Positions 1 through 9,400 are shown, counted from the first letter of the stretch. The stretch is 64,000 nt of DNA from Anderseniella sp963698275 (GCA_963698275.1 CAVOQE010000009.1:310001-374000); one strand, 5' to 3'. Notes: generated by a model not told the origin, from the sequence alone. Numbers and translations: made by a program.

Positions 1-163
1 CAAACCCGGCGATGCCGCACATTTGCGGATCAACCACACCCTGGACCAGGGCTGCCGCCATGGCGGCATCGATGGCATTGCCGCCACGCTTCAGTACCCG
101 CGCACCTGCTTCTGACGCTTCCGGTTGCGCGGTGACGATCATAGCCCCATCTGTGCTGCCCAT
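1..163 (-). CDS. Gamma-glutamyltransferase, N-terminal fragment
   Basis: Read from an ATG at 163 leftwards, the frame is open to the window edge and gives 54 residues. They include the motif GGNAIDAAMAAALVQGVVDP, which is typical of the start of the large subunit of gamma-glutamyltransferases (Ntn-hydrolases acting on glutathione and other gamma-glutamyl compounds). The catalytic Thr and the small subunit would lie outside the window. No signal peptide precedes the motif, so a cytoplasmic member of the family is suggested. The start follows the stop of the ABC exporter gene by 27 bases on the same strand, with a purine-rich GGGAG just upstream, so the two genes are probably co-transcribed. 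The family call rests on this motif only; the rest of the protein is not visible. Confidence 0.8.
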   Translation of the reverse strand, partial: MGSTDGAMIVTAQPEASEAGARVLKRGGNAIDAAMAAALVQGVVDPQMCGIAGF

Positions 164-190
164 GGCCTGCTCCCTGTCATTTGGCAGGCA

Positions 191-2074
191 CTATTCTGCG
201 GCACTTGCCTTTGGAACATCTGCACCTGCAATAAAGCCGCCAGACTGGCGCGCCCACAAGCTCGCGTAAAGCCCCTTTGCTTCCAACAACTCTGCATGGG
301 TGCCTTCCTCGACGATGACACCCTTGTCCATGACCACGAGGCGGTCCATGGCAGCAATGGTGGACAGCCTGTGGGCAATGGCCAGAACCGTCTTGCCCTG
401 CATCAGCCCTTCGAAGCTCTCCTGGATGACCGCTTCCACCTCCGAGTCCAGTGCGCTGGTCGCTTCGTCCAGGATAAGGATCGGCGCGTCTTTCAACAGA
501 ACCCGCGCAATGGCGATGCGCTGCCGCTGCCCGCCGGACAGTTTGACGCCACGCTCACCCACATGGCTGTCATAGCCGGTACGCCCGTGCATGTCCTCCA
601 GCCCTGGAATGAAACCGTCGGCAGCGGCCCGGCGCGCGGCCTGCTCGACCTCTTCCAGGCTCGCGTCAGGGCGGCCATAGCGAATATTGTCGGCAATCGA
701 GCGGTGCAGCAGGGACGTGTCCTGGGTCACCATGCCGATATTGGCCCTGAGCGAGCTCTGGGAAACCTCGGCAATGTCCTGGCCGTCGATCAGGACGCGG
801 CCTGTTCCCAGGTCGTAAAACCGCAACAGCAGCGACACCAGGGTCGACTTGCCGGCGCCTGAGCGCCCGACGATGCCGAGTTTCTCGCCGGGTTTCACCG
901 TCAGGGACAGGTTGTCGATGATGCCCTGGTCAAGTTCCTCGCGGTCCTTGCCGTAATGGAACCCGATACGGTCAAACTCGATTTTACCTGAACTGACCTC
1001 GAGCGTCGGCGCACCGGGCTTGTCCACGACAGACACGGTTCGCGAAATGGTTTCAATACCGTCCTGCACCACGCCGATATTTTCAAACAGGCCGGACACT
1101 TCCCACATGATCCAGTGCGCCATGCCTTTCAGGCGCAACACCAGGCCGATGGCAAAGGCAATGGCGCCTGCAGTGATGGCACCGGCAGACCAGAGCCAAA
1201 GGGCAACCATGCTGACCCCAAACAGGTTGATGGAGTTGAGCACATTGAGCGTGGTGATCAGCAGGGTCGACAGGCGCATCTGGCGATGAACATTGTCGAG
1301 AAACGGTTCCATGCCGGCACGGGCATATTCATCTTCAAATTCCGTGTGGGCAAACATCTTCACGGTCGGGATGTTTGTATAGCTGTCCACGATCCGGCCC
1401 GTTACCACCGAGCGCGCATTTGCCTGGTCCTTGGACACCCGCTTCAGCTTCGGTACGAAATAGTACAGCGCGCCTATATAACCGACCAGCCAGACCAGCA
1501 TCGGCATTGCAAGCCGCCAGTCGCTGGCCGCGAACAGGGTGATGGCGGCGGTGAAGTACACCACCACAAAGACAAATACATCGGCTGTTTTCAGCACCAC
1601 TTCGCGCACCGCAAGCGATGACTGCATCACCTTGGTGGCAACGCGCCCGGCAAAGTCATTCTGGAAAAATTCCAGCGACTGGCGCAACACATAGCGGTGT
1701 GCCTGCCAGCGGATCAGCATGGGATAATTGCCCATCAGTGTCTGGTGGATGATCAGCTCATACAGAAAATTGAGCACCGGGTGCAGCACCAGGACCAGTA
1801 CGGCAAGCAGGCTGAGCTGCCACCAGTAATCCTGAAACACCGCATCTGGTGTTGTGGTGGCCAGCCAGTCGACCACCGATCCCAGAAACGCAAACAGGGA
1901 GACTTCTATGGTTGCCACAACAGCCGCCAGAACCGACGTTGCCAGCACCCACGGCCAGAACGGCTTGGTGTAGTGCCAGACAAACCCGCTCAGCGTCGCA
2001 GGCGGCATTGCCGCTTCCTCTTCAGGAAACGGCTGCGTCCTCGCCTCGAACCATTTGAACAATCCGTCCAGCAC
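191..2074 (-). CDS. ABC exporter, fused membrane and ATPase domains
   Basis: A 627-residue half-transporter of the MsbA/multidrug type. Residues about 30-330 form a six-helix membrane domain. The ATPase follows with Walker A GRSGAGKS (about residue 400), signature LSGGQ (about 511), Walker B ILILDEATSALD (about 532-543) and the H-loop AHRLS. It should act as a homodimer in the inner membrane; the substrate cannot be read from sequence. The start is GTG at 2074, with AGAAAG upstream. It is the first gene of a probable operon with the gamma-glutamyltransferase fragment that follows, and is divergent from the XRE regulator across a 227-base gap with no clear promoter match. It is an ordinary chromosomal exporter with no link to the lasso genes except proximity. 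Confidence 0.9.
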   Translation of the reverse strand: MLDGLFKWFEARTQPFPEEEAAMPPATLSGFVWHYTKPFWPWVLATSVLAAVVATIEVSLFAFLGSVVDWLATTTPDAVFQDYWWQLSLLAVLVLVLHPVLNFLYELIIHQTLMGNYPMLIRWQAHRYVLRQSLEFFQNDFAGRVATKVMQSSLAVREVVLKTADVFVFVVVYFTAAITLFAASDWRLAMPMLVWLVGYIGALYYFVPKLKRVSKDQANARSVVTGRIVDSYTNIPTVKMFAHTEFEDEYARAGMEPFLDNVHRQMRLSTLLITTLNVLNSINLFGVSMVALWLWSAGAITAGAIAFAIGLVLRLKGMAHWIMWEVSGLFENIGVVQDGIETISRTVSVVDKPGAPTLEVSSGKIEFDRIGFHYGKDREELDQGIIDNLSLTVKPGEKLGIVGRSGAGKSTLVSLLLRFYDLGTGRVLIDGQDIAEVSQSSLRANIGMVTQDTSLLHRSIADNIRYGRPDASLEEVEQAARRAAADGFIPGLEDMHGRTGYDSHVGERGVKLSGGQRQRIAIARVLLKDAPILILDEATSALDSEVEAVIQESFEGLMQGKTVLAIAHRLSTIAAMDRLVVMDKGVIVEEGTHAELLEAKGLYASLWARQSGGFIAGADVPKASAAE

Positions 2075-2301
2075 AACTATTCTTTCTACAAACTTTCCGG
2101 CAGGTATTGCCCTCCAATACCGGCAGAACCTTGACCATCTGTCTTAGACCATGTGTCTTATATGACACTGTTCGGCAAGTGGTGCATGACAGCCATGCGT
2201 CACTGAGGCTGTTGAATAAGCATGCCCAGGCGTTACAAAGCTCGTTCATCAACCCATTACGCCACTATGACAAATCCTGAAACCAGGGAAAGCGAACCCG
2301 C

Positions 2302-2694
2302 ATGGATACCATCGGAAAGCGCATCACGCATGCCCGTGAGAGCAAGAACTATGACGTCAACCAGTTATCGGAGCGCGTCGGTGTAAAAGCCGAGACAATA
2401 CTCGCCTGGGAAGCCGACGAACGCGACCCGCGAGCCAACCGGCTGTTGCGGCTGGCCGGCGCACTGGATGTCGGCTTTGCCTGGCTCATGGTCGGCGAGG
2501 ACTATGAACCTGACGAAACAGAAGATGCCGGCAGGCTGTCTTCGGTCGAAGGTAAACTGCAGCGCATCCGCCAGTTGTATGCCGAACTCGGCGGCCTGAT
2601 CACCAGCCTTGAACAGGACACGCACTTCATGATGGCGCGTGATGAGGAACTGGAAGAGCTGGCAGAAGTCAACGAGACGCCAAAGAACAATTGA
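2302..2694 (+). CDS. XRE-family transcriptional regulator
   Basis: A 130-residue protein with a helix-turn-helix domain at residues 1-65 (IGKRITHARESKNYDVNQL...VKAETILAWEADERDPRAN...LAGALDVGFAWLMVGE), the pattern of Cro/CI-type DNA-binding domains. The last 60 residues are acidic and predicted helical (about 80-120), perhaps a dimerisation segment. No ligand or peptidase domain follows. An AGGGAAA lies about 10 bases before the ATG. It is transcribed away from the ABC exporter, so it could control that gene or itself, but no operator is recognised. It converges on the dehydrogenase gene, with 13 bases between the stops. Confidence 0.85.
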   Translation: MDTIGKRITHARESKNYDVNQLSERVGVKAETILAWEADERDPRANRLLRLAGALDVGFAWLMVGEDYEPDETEDAGRLSSVEGKLQRIRQLYAELGGLITSLEQDTHFMMARDEELEELAEVNETPKNN

Positions 2695-2707
2695 TCCCAG
2701 AGCGAGA

Positions 2708-3805
2708 TCAGCTCTTCAATATGTCCAGCACACGTTTGGATACCTCGCGCAATCCGGCGCTCCCTCCCACTTCATACGGTATGAGATTGCCGTCGGAAAA
2801 TGCCGCTCGTACAGCATTGCGGAAGGTTTCACCGGCACCGGTCAGTTCCGGCGAGTTCATGGTTTCGCCGAGCCAGTCCAGCATCATGGCGCCCGACAGC
2901 AACATGGCAGACGGGTTGGCCTTGCCGGTTCCCATAATGTCGGGCGCGGTGCCGTGGCACGGCTGAAACAGACCATGCCTGTCGCCGATGTCGGCCGACG
3001 GCGCCATGCCCATACCGCCCATCAGGGCGGCTGCCTGGTCTGACAGAATGTCACCGAACATGTTTTCCGTGATCATGACGTCAAACACCCAGGGATTGCG
3101 CACCAGCGCCAGCGCCGTTGCATCCACATAGGCATGATCAGCGGTAAGTGCCGGAAATTTTGCCGCGCGCTCATAGAACACCTTGCGCATGAAGGCGAAA
3201 CTGCCAAACACATTTGCCTTGTCGACACAGGTGACACAGCCGCGCCCGCGGCCCTGTGCCGTGCGCCGTTCTGCAAGCCTGAAGGCAAAGTCTGACAGCC
3301 GTTCGGTGCCCTTGCGCGTAATCACCATCGTGTCGCGGGCTTCATCGTCGCCAACCATTTCGCAGGCGCCGCGAGAGGCAAACAGCCCTTCGGTATTTTC
3401 ACGGATCAGCACGAAATCAAGCTGTGCGGCACGCGGGTCTTTCAGCGGCACCGGAGAACCGGGAAACGTTTCAACAGGCCGCACGCCGGCATAAAGATCG
3501 AAGATTTCGCGCAATTCTATCTGCGGCGTGATTTCGCGGCCATCTTCATACCTGATATCGGGCAGGCCCATGGCGCCCAGCAGCATGACGTCGGCAGCAC
3601 CGGCCTTTTTCACCACATCGTCGGGAAGTGCGACGCCAGTGTCCCGGAACACGCCGGCGCCGGCCTCAAGGGTCTCGTAGGTGAACGAGAAACCGCCCGA
3701 CCTTGCCGCCAGCACGTCCAGACATTCAAGACACGGTTCCATGACCTCCCGGCCTATGCCGTCGCCGGGCAGAACTGCAACATGGATGGAATTCGATGAG
3801 TTCAA
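2708..3805 (-). CDS. Isocitrate/isopropylmalate dehydrogenase-family enzyme
   Basis: A 365-residue beta-decarboxylating dehydrogenase. Features seen are LPGDGIGREV at the N-terminus, the substrate-loop Arg segment (DFVLIRENTEGLFAS), the Lys of VDKANV, the metal-binding Asp cluster in FGDILSDQAAALMGGMGMAPSA and the cofactor loop CHGTAPDIMGTGKANP. The family oxidises and decarboxylates 2-hydroxy dicarboxylates (isopropylmalate, isocitrate, tartrate, homoisocitrate). The substrate is uncertain: leuB neighbours are absent, which favours a tartrate- or malate-type catabolic paralogue. The start is TTG at 3805, overlapping the upstream stop as TTGA, so translation is probably coupled to the monooxygenase gene. 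No ATG in this frame precedes the LPGDGIG motif. Confidence 0.85.
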   Translation of the reverse strand: MNSSNSIHVAVLPGDGIGREVMEPCLECLDVLAARSGGFSFTYETLEAGAGVFRDTGVALPDDVVKKAGAADVMLLGAMGLPDIRYEDGREITPQIELREIFDLYAGVRPVETFPGSPVPLKDPRAAQLDFVLIRENTEGLFASRGACEMVGDDEARDTMVITRKGTERLSDFAFRLAERRTAQGRGRGCVTCVDKANVFGSFAFMRKVFYERAAKFPALTADHAYVDATALALVRNPWVFDVMITENMFGDILSDQAAALMGGMGMAPSADIGDRHGLFQPCHGTAPDIMGTGKANPSAMLLSGAMMLDWLGETMNSPELTGAGETFRNAVRAAFSDGNLIPYEVGGSAGLREVSKRVLDILKS

Positions 3806-4116
3806 TGACTATTTCCTTTGGTATCGGATGAAATACGATCAAACCGGCGCACCGATTTGGCCGCTACAAGTTCTGACGTGGTTTCTGAAAAGGCCAGATA
3901 GTGCGGTGTTTCCATGTGCAGGTCGAATGCCGCTTCGTCCTGGTAGGCTTCGTACAGAAACACAACGTCTTCACTGTCATTGTGTTCGATACAAACATCA
4001 AACACGAGACATCCCGGCTCACTTGAAAGCGACTTTTCAGCCTGTATCAGCATAAGAGGCATAAACGCGTTCAGCATATCCGGCTTCAGGAGAAATTCCA
4101 CCGTAACAACAAACAT
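3802..4116 (-). CDS. ABM-domain putative quinol monooxygenase
   Basis: A 104-residue single-domain protein of the antibiotic biosynthesis monooxygenase fold (ferredoxin-like alpha/beta, usually a dimer). Typical segments are VTVEFLLKPDMLNAFMPLML near the start, EPGCLVFDVC in the middle, and VFLYEAYQDEAAFDLHMETPHY with the conserved H-x-x-T/S-P-H-Y stretch. Family members such as YgiN act on quinols or small phenolics; others are only loosely characterised. It is the first gene of a two-gene unit with the dehydrogenase, joined by a 4-base overlap, so both may serve one catabolic step. The role itself is inference. Confidence 0.8.
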   Translation of the reverse strand: MFVVTVEFLLKPDMLNAFMPLMLIQAEKSLSSEPGCLVFDVCIEHNDSEDVVFLYEAYQDEAAFDLHMETPHYLAFSETTSELVAAKSVRRFDRISSDTKGNSH

Positions 4117-4338
4117 GAATTTCAGCCCCGATATTCAGATTAATCCACTGGTGTCGAGGTTTTGGCACACCGCCCCGGCCGCATACCAGTGAAAAAAACT
4201 TTATACCCGGGTAAATCTGGCTTGTGAAAAAGCCGCAACGGCGCTTGAACACCATCCCGGCACAGCTTAAACAGCGCTGGATACTTCCGGTTTCCCATCA
4301 CCATGCGATTCGGTGGTCTCACAGGAACGCCTGATCAG

Positions 4339-5265
4339 ATGCCTCAATACTGTGTTCACGGTCTCTTGCTCAATTCGGGCTTTGATATTCCCGAACTGCC
4401 TCCCAGGCAGGCGCAACAGGTACTTGATGAGACACCGGTTGAGATGGTGATGAGCGAGTTGCCCTCTTCAATCGATCACCATGCCGTCACCAAGGACGGC
4501 TATCTGCTCGGCGACAACAAGATCATGATCGCGCTGGAAAACGGCATTCGCTGCCTCATCGAAGCGGGAAACCGCGTCACCATAGATCCCAGCGGCAAGC
4601 ACAATGAACCGGCAGCGCGTCTGTTTGCGCTTTCAGCCGGCCTCGGATGCCTGCTGCATCAGCGCAACTATCTCCCGCTGCATTGTGCTGCTGTCGAGAC
4701 TGCAAAGGGCTGCGTGGCGTTTTGCGGCAACGCCGGTGACGGCAAGTCTACCCTTGCTGCAAGTTTTCAGATGGCGGGTTTCGACCTGTTCAGCGACGAC
4801 CGGCTGACCATTCACGCAACGGCAGAACAGCCCTATCTGGCTGCCCCATCGATACCGGCCTTGCATCTGTATGAACAATCCGGCGCAATAGCCGGGCTTG
4901 GAGATGATCACCTGGCGGTGGATTCATACCGGTTCGGCAAGCATATTCATCTGGTGCCTGAAGCCTACAGTCAACATCCCGGCCCGATGGCCGGATTGTA
5001 CTTTACCGACTGGCACGAGGACGAGACGGCTGAACCTGTCATTGCGCCCATGGGCCAGCTTAATGCCATGATGCGGCTGAGGCGGGATGTGTCCCTCACC
5101 CATCTGATCGAACCATTGGGCAGCGAACAGCATTTCATGACATGGGCGGCAGGCCTGTGTGGCAGCGTACCGGCCTTCCATCTGGTCAGGCCGCGCAACA
5201 AAGATCGACATGAGCACTGCATGAGCTTGATTATTTCACACGTCCGGGACACTTTCGGTACATGA
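4339..5265 (+). CDS. HPr-kinase-like kinase of the lasso locus
   Basis: A 308-residue protein (320 if read from the upstream ATG at 4303). The P-loop is GNAGDGKST, within CAAVETAKGCVAFCGNAGDGKSTLAASF, followed by an Asp-rich FSDDR segment, as in HPr kinase/phosphorylase relatives. Homologues encoded next to PqqD-like and transglutaminase-like genes are found in lasso-peptide clusters; in the paeninodin cluster such a kinase phosphorylates the precursor. Here it is the first gene of kinase-B1-B2-precursor and overlaps B1 by 4 bases (ATGA). The start at 4339 is preferred because AGGAA lies 11 bases upstream and the protein then opens with MPQYCVHGLLLNSGFDIPEL, a pattern expected for the family; 4303 has no Shine-Dalgarno match. 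The phosphate acceptor here is unknown. Confidence 0.8.
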   Translation: MPQYCVHGLLLNSGFDIPELPPRQAQQVLDETPVEMVMSELPSSIDHHAVTKDGYLLGDNKIMIALENGIRCLIEAGNRVTIDPSGKHNEPAARLFALSAGLGCLLHQRNYLPLHCAAVETAKGCVAFCGNAGDGKSTLAASFQMAGFDLFSDDRLTIHATAEQPYLAAPSIPALHLYEQSGAIAGLGDDHLAVDSYRFGKHIHLVPEAYSQHPGPMAGLYFTDWHEDETAEPVIAPMGQLNAMMRLRRDVSLTHLIEPLGSEQHFMTWAAGLCGSVPAFHLVRPRNKDRHEHCMSLIISHVRDTFGT

Positions 5266-5552
5266 GCCAGCACAACATAAAACCTGACAGCATTCTGATT
5301 CGCACCAGCCAGTTGCCGGCGGCTGAACTCGGTCCCGATGATACCGTGCTGCTTGATGCCGAGCGCGGCGTCTACTACGGACTGGAAGGCCCGGCACGCC
5401 AGATATGGGAGAAGCTGAGTGAAGAGACCACCCTTGACGATATTTGCAGCGCCTTGGTCCAGGAGTACAATGTCGAACGTGAACAGTGTGAAACCGACAC
5501 CCGTGGATTTCTTGCCGAGCTGATTGAGAACGGCCTTGTCAAAGTCCGCTGA
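5262..5552 (+). CDS. PqqD-like leader-peptide-binding protein (lasso B1)
   Basis: A 96-residue stand-alone PqqD/RiPP-recognition-element protein. It contains the typical core DDTVLLDAERGVYYGLEGPARQIWE followed by a helical segment with L...I...L....V and a C-terminal LIENGLVKV. In lasso biosynthesis this small protein binds the precursor leader and delivers it to the B2 peptidase; the family contact on the leader is the Y/W-x-x-P-x-L motif, which is present in the precursor encoded at 6204. The ATG overlaps the kinase stop (ATGA) and the 3' end overlaps B2, so the three proteins are translationally coupled. Confidence 0.88.
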   Translation: MSQHNIKPDSILIRTSQLPAAELGPDDTVLLDAERGVYYGLEGPARQIWEKLSEETTLDDICSALVQEYNVEREQCETDTRGFLAELIENGLVKVR

Positions 5553-5988
5553 CGGCATCTGGCACCGCGCCCGCCGCCTGTCTGCCAGGCGCTGGAAAGC
5601 CCTGCTGACTGCGATCCGGCTGTTGGCCAGGGCACGATACGAACATCACCGCAAGCCCATCAAGGCCGTGCTGAAGCGCTTTGAAACGTCCAATGCCCGG
5701 TCCGTTGCAACAGCCTCGGAAATCGAACTCATTGGCTGGGCAATAAATTCAGCCGGCTCACGCGTGCCATGGCGATCGGATTGCCTGCTGCAGGCAATGG
5801 CAGCGTCAATGTGGCTGGACAGGATTGAACGCGCCTACAAGCTGAACATCGGTGTTCGAAAAAATGCTGCGGGTGAACTTGAAGCACATGCATGGCTGAC
5901 GAGCAGCGACCTCGTTGTCACCGGCAACCTGCCTGATCTGAAAGCGTTTTCGCCAATACCGCTGGAAAGCGGCATATCGAGATTTTAG
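5524..5988 (+). CDS. Transglutaminase-like leader peptidase (lasso B2)
   Basis: A 154-residue protein matching the lasso B2 / transglutaminase-core family. It has WRSDCLLQAMAAS with candidate nucleophile Cys87, then IGVRKNAAGELEAHAWL with His122, followed by an acidic residue (Asp129 is nearest). In lasso clusters this protease removes the leader after the Thr at -2 so that the cyclase can close the ring. There is no ATG near the 5' end; TTG codons at 5524 and 5536 are both possible, and the second has GAGAA six bases upstream. Either start overlaps B1. The N-terminal 55 residues are Arg-rich and helical. A 215-base gap separates it from the precursor gene. Confidence 0.85.
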   Translation: MRTALSKSADGIWHRARRLSARRWKALLTAIRLLARARYEHHRKPIKAVLKRFETSNARSVATASEIELIGWAINSAGSRVPWRSDCLLQAMAASMWLDRIERAYKLNIGVRKNAAGELEAHAWLTSSDLVVTGNLPDLKAFSPIPLESGISRF

Positions 5989-6191
5989 GTGGCCGAATCG
6001 CTTAATCGTAGACAAATTACAACCTAAGCGAGTTAAGCAGTCTTCCGGTTCATATCACATTGTGGTAACCGTGCGGCATCAGAGACCTGACTGGCGTTTC
6101 TGCTTTAATCTCCCGTGTGTAAGTCAATACGTGTTCCAGGCTCACCTATTGTTGTGGGCATTCAAGATATGTGGGCGACGCTGAGAGCGCC

Positions 6192-6196
6192 AAGGA
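6192..6196 (+). promoter_or_regulatory. Shine-Dalgarno of the lasso precursor
   Basis: AAGGA lies seven bases before the ATG at 6204. It decides the start: the longer reading from GTG at 6171 has no ribosome-binding match. The 5989-6191 interval upstream holds no convincing -35/-10 pair. Confidence 0.65.
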
Positions 6197-6203
6197 TGTG
6201 CAC

Positions 6204-6389
6204 ATGAGAACTATGAACCATTTCCAATCACCGCCAGCGAATGCGCCAATTACAAAGCAGGCTTTTCTACAGCGTCAATGGTCGCGGCCAAGCCTTCACA
6301 TCAATAATATTGCTGTTATTACGGAAGGTGGGCTTTCGTCACTCACGGACAACTGCGGCAACCCTTCCGACGGTGGTAGGTGTCCATAA
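6204..6389 (+). CDS. Putative lasso peptide precursor
   Basis: A 61-residue peptide. The leader carries W26-S-R-P29-S-L31, matching the Y/W-x-x-P-x-L element bound by B1 proteins, and Thr40 sits at -2 to the predicted cleavage after Glu41. The core, residues 42-61, is GGLSSLTDNCGNPSDGGRCP. Gly1 and Asp8 of the core would give an eight-residue macrolactam ring, the usual size for lasso peptides with Asp at 8. Cys10 and Cys19 both lie outside the ring and could form a tail disulfide (class IV-like). The gene is on the same strand as kinase-B1-B2, 215 bases downstream, and is convergent with the giant secreted protein gene, with 12 bases between the stops. Ser14, Ser4 or Ser5 of the core are candidate kinase targets. 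The call is by motif; the mature product is not proven. Confidence 0.78.
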   Translation: MRTMNHFQSPPANAPITKQAFLQRQWSRPSLHINNIAVITEGGLSSLTDNCGNPSDGGRCP

Positions 6390-6397
6390 TAACAGCA
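6311..6397. repeat. Inverted repeat flanking the lasso core-coding segment
   Basis: The left arm TGCTGTTATTACGGA (6311-6325) and the right arm 6383-6397, which reads TGCTGTTATTATGGA on the other strand, match at 14 of 15 positions. The first 11 bases match perfectly. The 57 bases between them are almost exactly the core-peptide codons (6327-6386). The loop is long and no T-run follows, so it is not a standard terminator. It may fold the mRNA around the core or may be chance. Confidence 0.6.
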
Positions 6398-6401
6398 TGA
6401 A

Positions 6402-9400
6402 TTAGAGAAAAAAGTCGCTTTCAACAAGTTGACTTGTGTTCCCAATTCCCGAGAATCGTATGCTGTCATCTGCATCAAGCTGAAGCACGACGTGGCCATC
6501 GATCACACTCATTGCTGATTGCAGTGCAGCGAAATCAGCAAACCCAAAGTCGGATACATTGACAACATCATCCAAGCCTGACCCGGCTATAAAATCCATG
6601 ATTGTGTCATTGCCATCACCATTGTTGAACATGAACACGTCATTGCCCTGACCGCCCTGCAAAAGGTCATTGCCTCCTCGACCGGTTAAGACATCATCGC
6701 CATAAGATCCAACAAGCATATTGTCGCCGTTATCACCAAACAGGTTGTCGTCAAAACTGGATCCCCAAAGGGCCTCGATACTAACGAAGCTGTCACCAGT
6801 TGCGTCACCGGTATTGGCTCCGGCATTCATCATATCGACCGTTACGCCAATAGCGGACCCCATATACGAGGCAGCATCGCGGCCACTGCCGCCGTCGAGG
6901 TTATCAGCGCCAACACCTCCTTCCAGGATGTCGCTGCCCGCCTCTCCAAACAGAAAATCATCGCCATCATCTCCGAAAAGCCTGTCCGAACCGTCTCCGC
7001 CTTGCATCGTATCGACACCCGTTGTGCCAATCCCGATGTCATGGGTCGCCGAGCCGGTATAAGGGCCCGCGTTGAGCCGCAAGTCGAAGCTGTAAGCCTG
7101 ATCGACAAAACCACCATTGCCATCTTCGACACGTACGATAACCGTACGGTTGGTAATTGTGCCGGACGCCAACGAAGCATCGGCACGGATCACCAGTTCG
7201 TTGTTGATGATCTCCAGGTCAGGATCGCTGACCGGTGTGCCTGTGCCATCCACAATACTGAATGTGTGGGTGTCACTGGCATCGCTATCAACAACATTGT
7301 CCAGATTTACAAGCACAGAGCCCGCTAAAACATCCAAACTATTCCAGATTCCACAGTCGATTAAGGCTTGCCGATACGACTCAACGTACGATTCTGCAAT
7401 TTCTGTTGGCGTATCATTTTCTCCGTTGACGGTAACCGTGACGGTTGCGGTATCGGACGCGCCATTGCCGTCAGACACCACATAGCTGAACGAATCTGTC
7501 GCGGTCTCGCCGTCTGCAATGTCCTCGAACGCGCCATTCGGGTCATAGTCATAGCTGCCATCGGAATTCAGGGTCAGCAACGCGCCGGAGGCCAGCGTAA
7601 TCTGGTTGCCCATATCGCCCGCGTTGCCATTGACTTCGATTACAGTCAGCGGGCTATCGCCGTCAATATCAGTATCGTTGGTAATAACATTGCCAGAGGT
7701 GGCAGCAGTATCATCCTCACCAACCGTCAACGTGTCGGCGCCTGCTACAGGGTCATCATTTTCTCCGTTGACGGTAATAGTAACGGTTGCAGTGTCGGAC
7801 CCGCCATTGCCGTCGGACATCACATAGCTGAAACTATCGGTTGCGGTGTCGCCAACCGCCGTATCCTCGAACGCACCGTTCGGGTCATAGTCATAGCTCC
7901 CGTCGGAATTCAGGGTCAGCAGCGCGCCGGAGGACAGGGTAATCTGGTTGCCCACATCACCCACACTGCCATTGACTTCAGTCACGGTCAGTGGGCTATC
8001 GCCGTCAATATCCGTATCGTTGGTGATGACATTGCCGGAGGTGGCAACGCTATCATCCTCACCAACCGTCTGCGTGTCGGCATTTGCCACCGGGTCGTCA
8101 TTTATGGGATTGAGTGTGATATCCACCGAACCCGGCACAGACGCAATACCGTCACTGACCACATAGGTGAAGTCACCTGGATCGTCGGTGCCGTTGTAAT
8201 CAGCCGGTGCATCATACTGCAGACCGGCAAGCTGGGCCTGGGATAGCGTCTGGCCGTTGCTAACAGGCGTGCCATCAGCCAGCGTCACAGTGCCAAGCGT
8301 CGGCAGACCGGTAACTGTGATGGTCAGCGGATTGCCATTGGGATCACTTGCAGACAGGCCAAGTGACGTATCAGCTGTTTCCTCGTCCACCGTGATGGTG
8401 TTGGACGCGACAACAGGCCAGTCATTGACTTGATTTACGGTAATGACAGAGGTGGCGACATTTGAATCAAGGCCACCATCATTGACGGTCACTTCAATCG
8501 CTCGATCCGTATAGACGTTCGAGTAGGTCGAGAACCGGATCTGCTCGATTGCCTGCTCGTAATCAGCAAGTGTAGCGATGCCGCTCAGTGTCAGTTCGCC
8601 GGTTAATTGATCATAGGCTGACGCTGTGATCCCGCCCGGCAGCGCACCCGAGATTGCAAGAAGATCACCCACCTGCACATTGGTGATGACGATGCGGGCG
8701 GACTCAATTTGCGTGTCATTCGGATCCTGAACATCGACATCCGGACTGGCGATGGCAACCTGCGCGTTGGTGTTATCGACGGTTGCTGCAAAATCGACCG
8801 AAGGCGTAAACGTCGTCGATATGTCGATATTGTCAAGCCAGACCTTGTCACCGCCATTGTTGAAGTTTCCGGAGGTCTCGAACCGAACGGCAAAATTCGG
8901 TGAAATATAAGCACTGATATCGGCCGTGAATGTCTGGTAGACGGCATCGTTCGCCGGACCTGACAGAACACCTATCTCGACAAAATTTATGCCATCCGAC
9001 GATACCATCACTCGAATGAAGTCGTTGTTGTCGTCAAAACTGTCGCGCCGATAGTCAAAGGTGAGGGATGCCGTTTCAGCTCCCGACAAGTCTGCAGATC
9101 TGGTCGCCCTGGCACCATCGTCCTTTAGTGTCAGTGAGTTGTCACCAACGGCATCAGCTTCGACACCAATATCGGTACCGTTTGCGCCGCCAATGGATGA
9201 TTCAACCCAGTCGGATGTCCAGTTCGATCCGCTGTTCGGATAGCTGCCACCTTCAAAGTCATCCGACGGGGACACCGGAGCTGAGTTGTCTGCCGTATCC
9301 AGATCAAGGATCGGCGCTTCATTGGTACCGTTGACGACTATGGTCACCGCAGCTGTGTCGGTCAGACCGCTACCGTCATCAATGGTATAGGTAAAGGTAT

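Noticed and set aside
6171..6203. Longer lasso precursor from GTG 6171
   Set aside because: No ribosome-binding site precedes the GTG, while AAGGA sits seven bases before the ATG at 6204.
6330..6386. Core starting at the second Gly with a seven-residue ring
   Set aside because: It would put Thr at -3 instead of -2, against the lasso leader rule; Gly42 with Asp49 gives the normal eight-residue ring.
6296..6499. Antisense small ORF over the precursor
   Set aside because: No ribosome-binding site, no recognisable product, and it spans the end of the giant gene in another frame.
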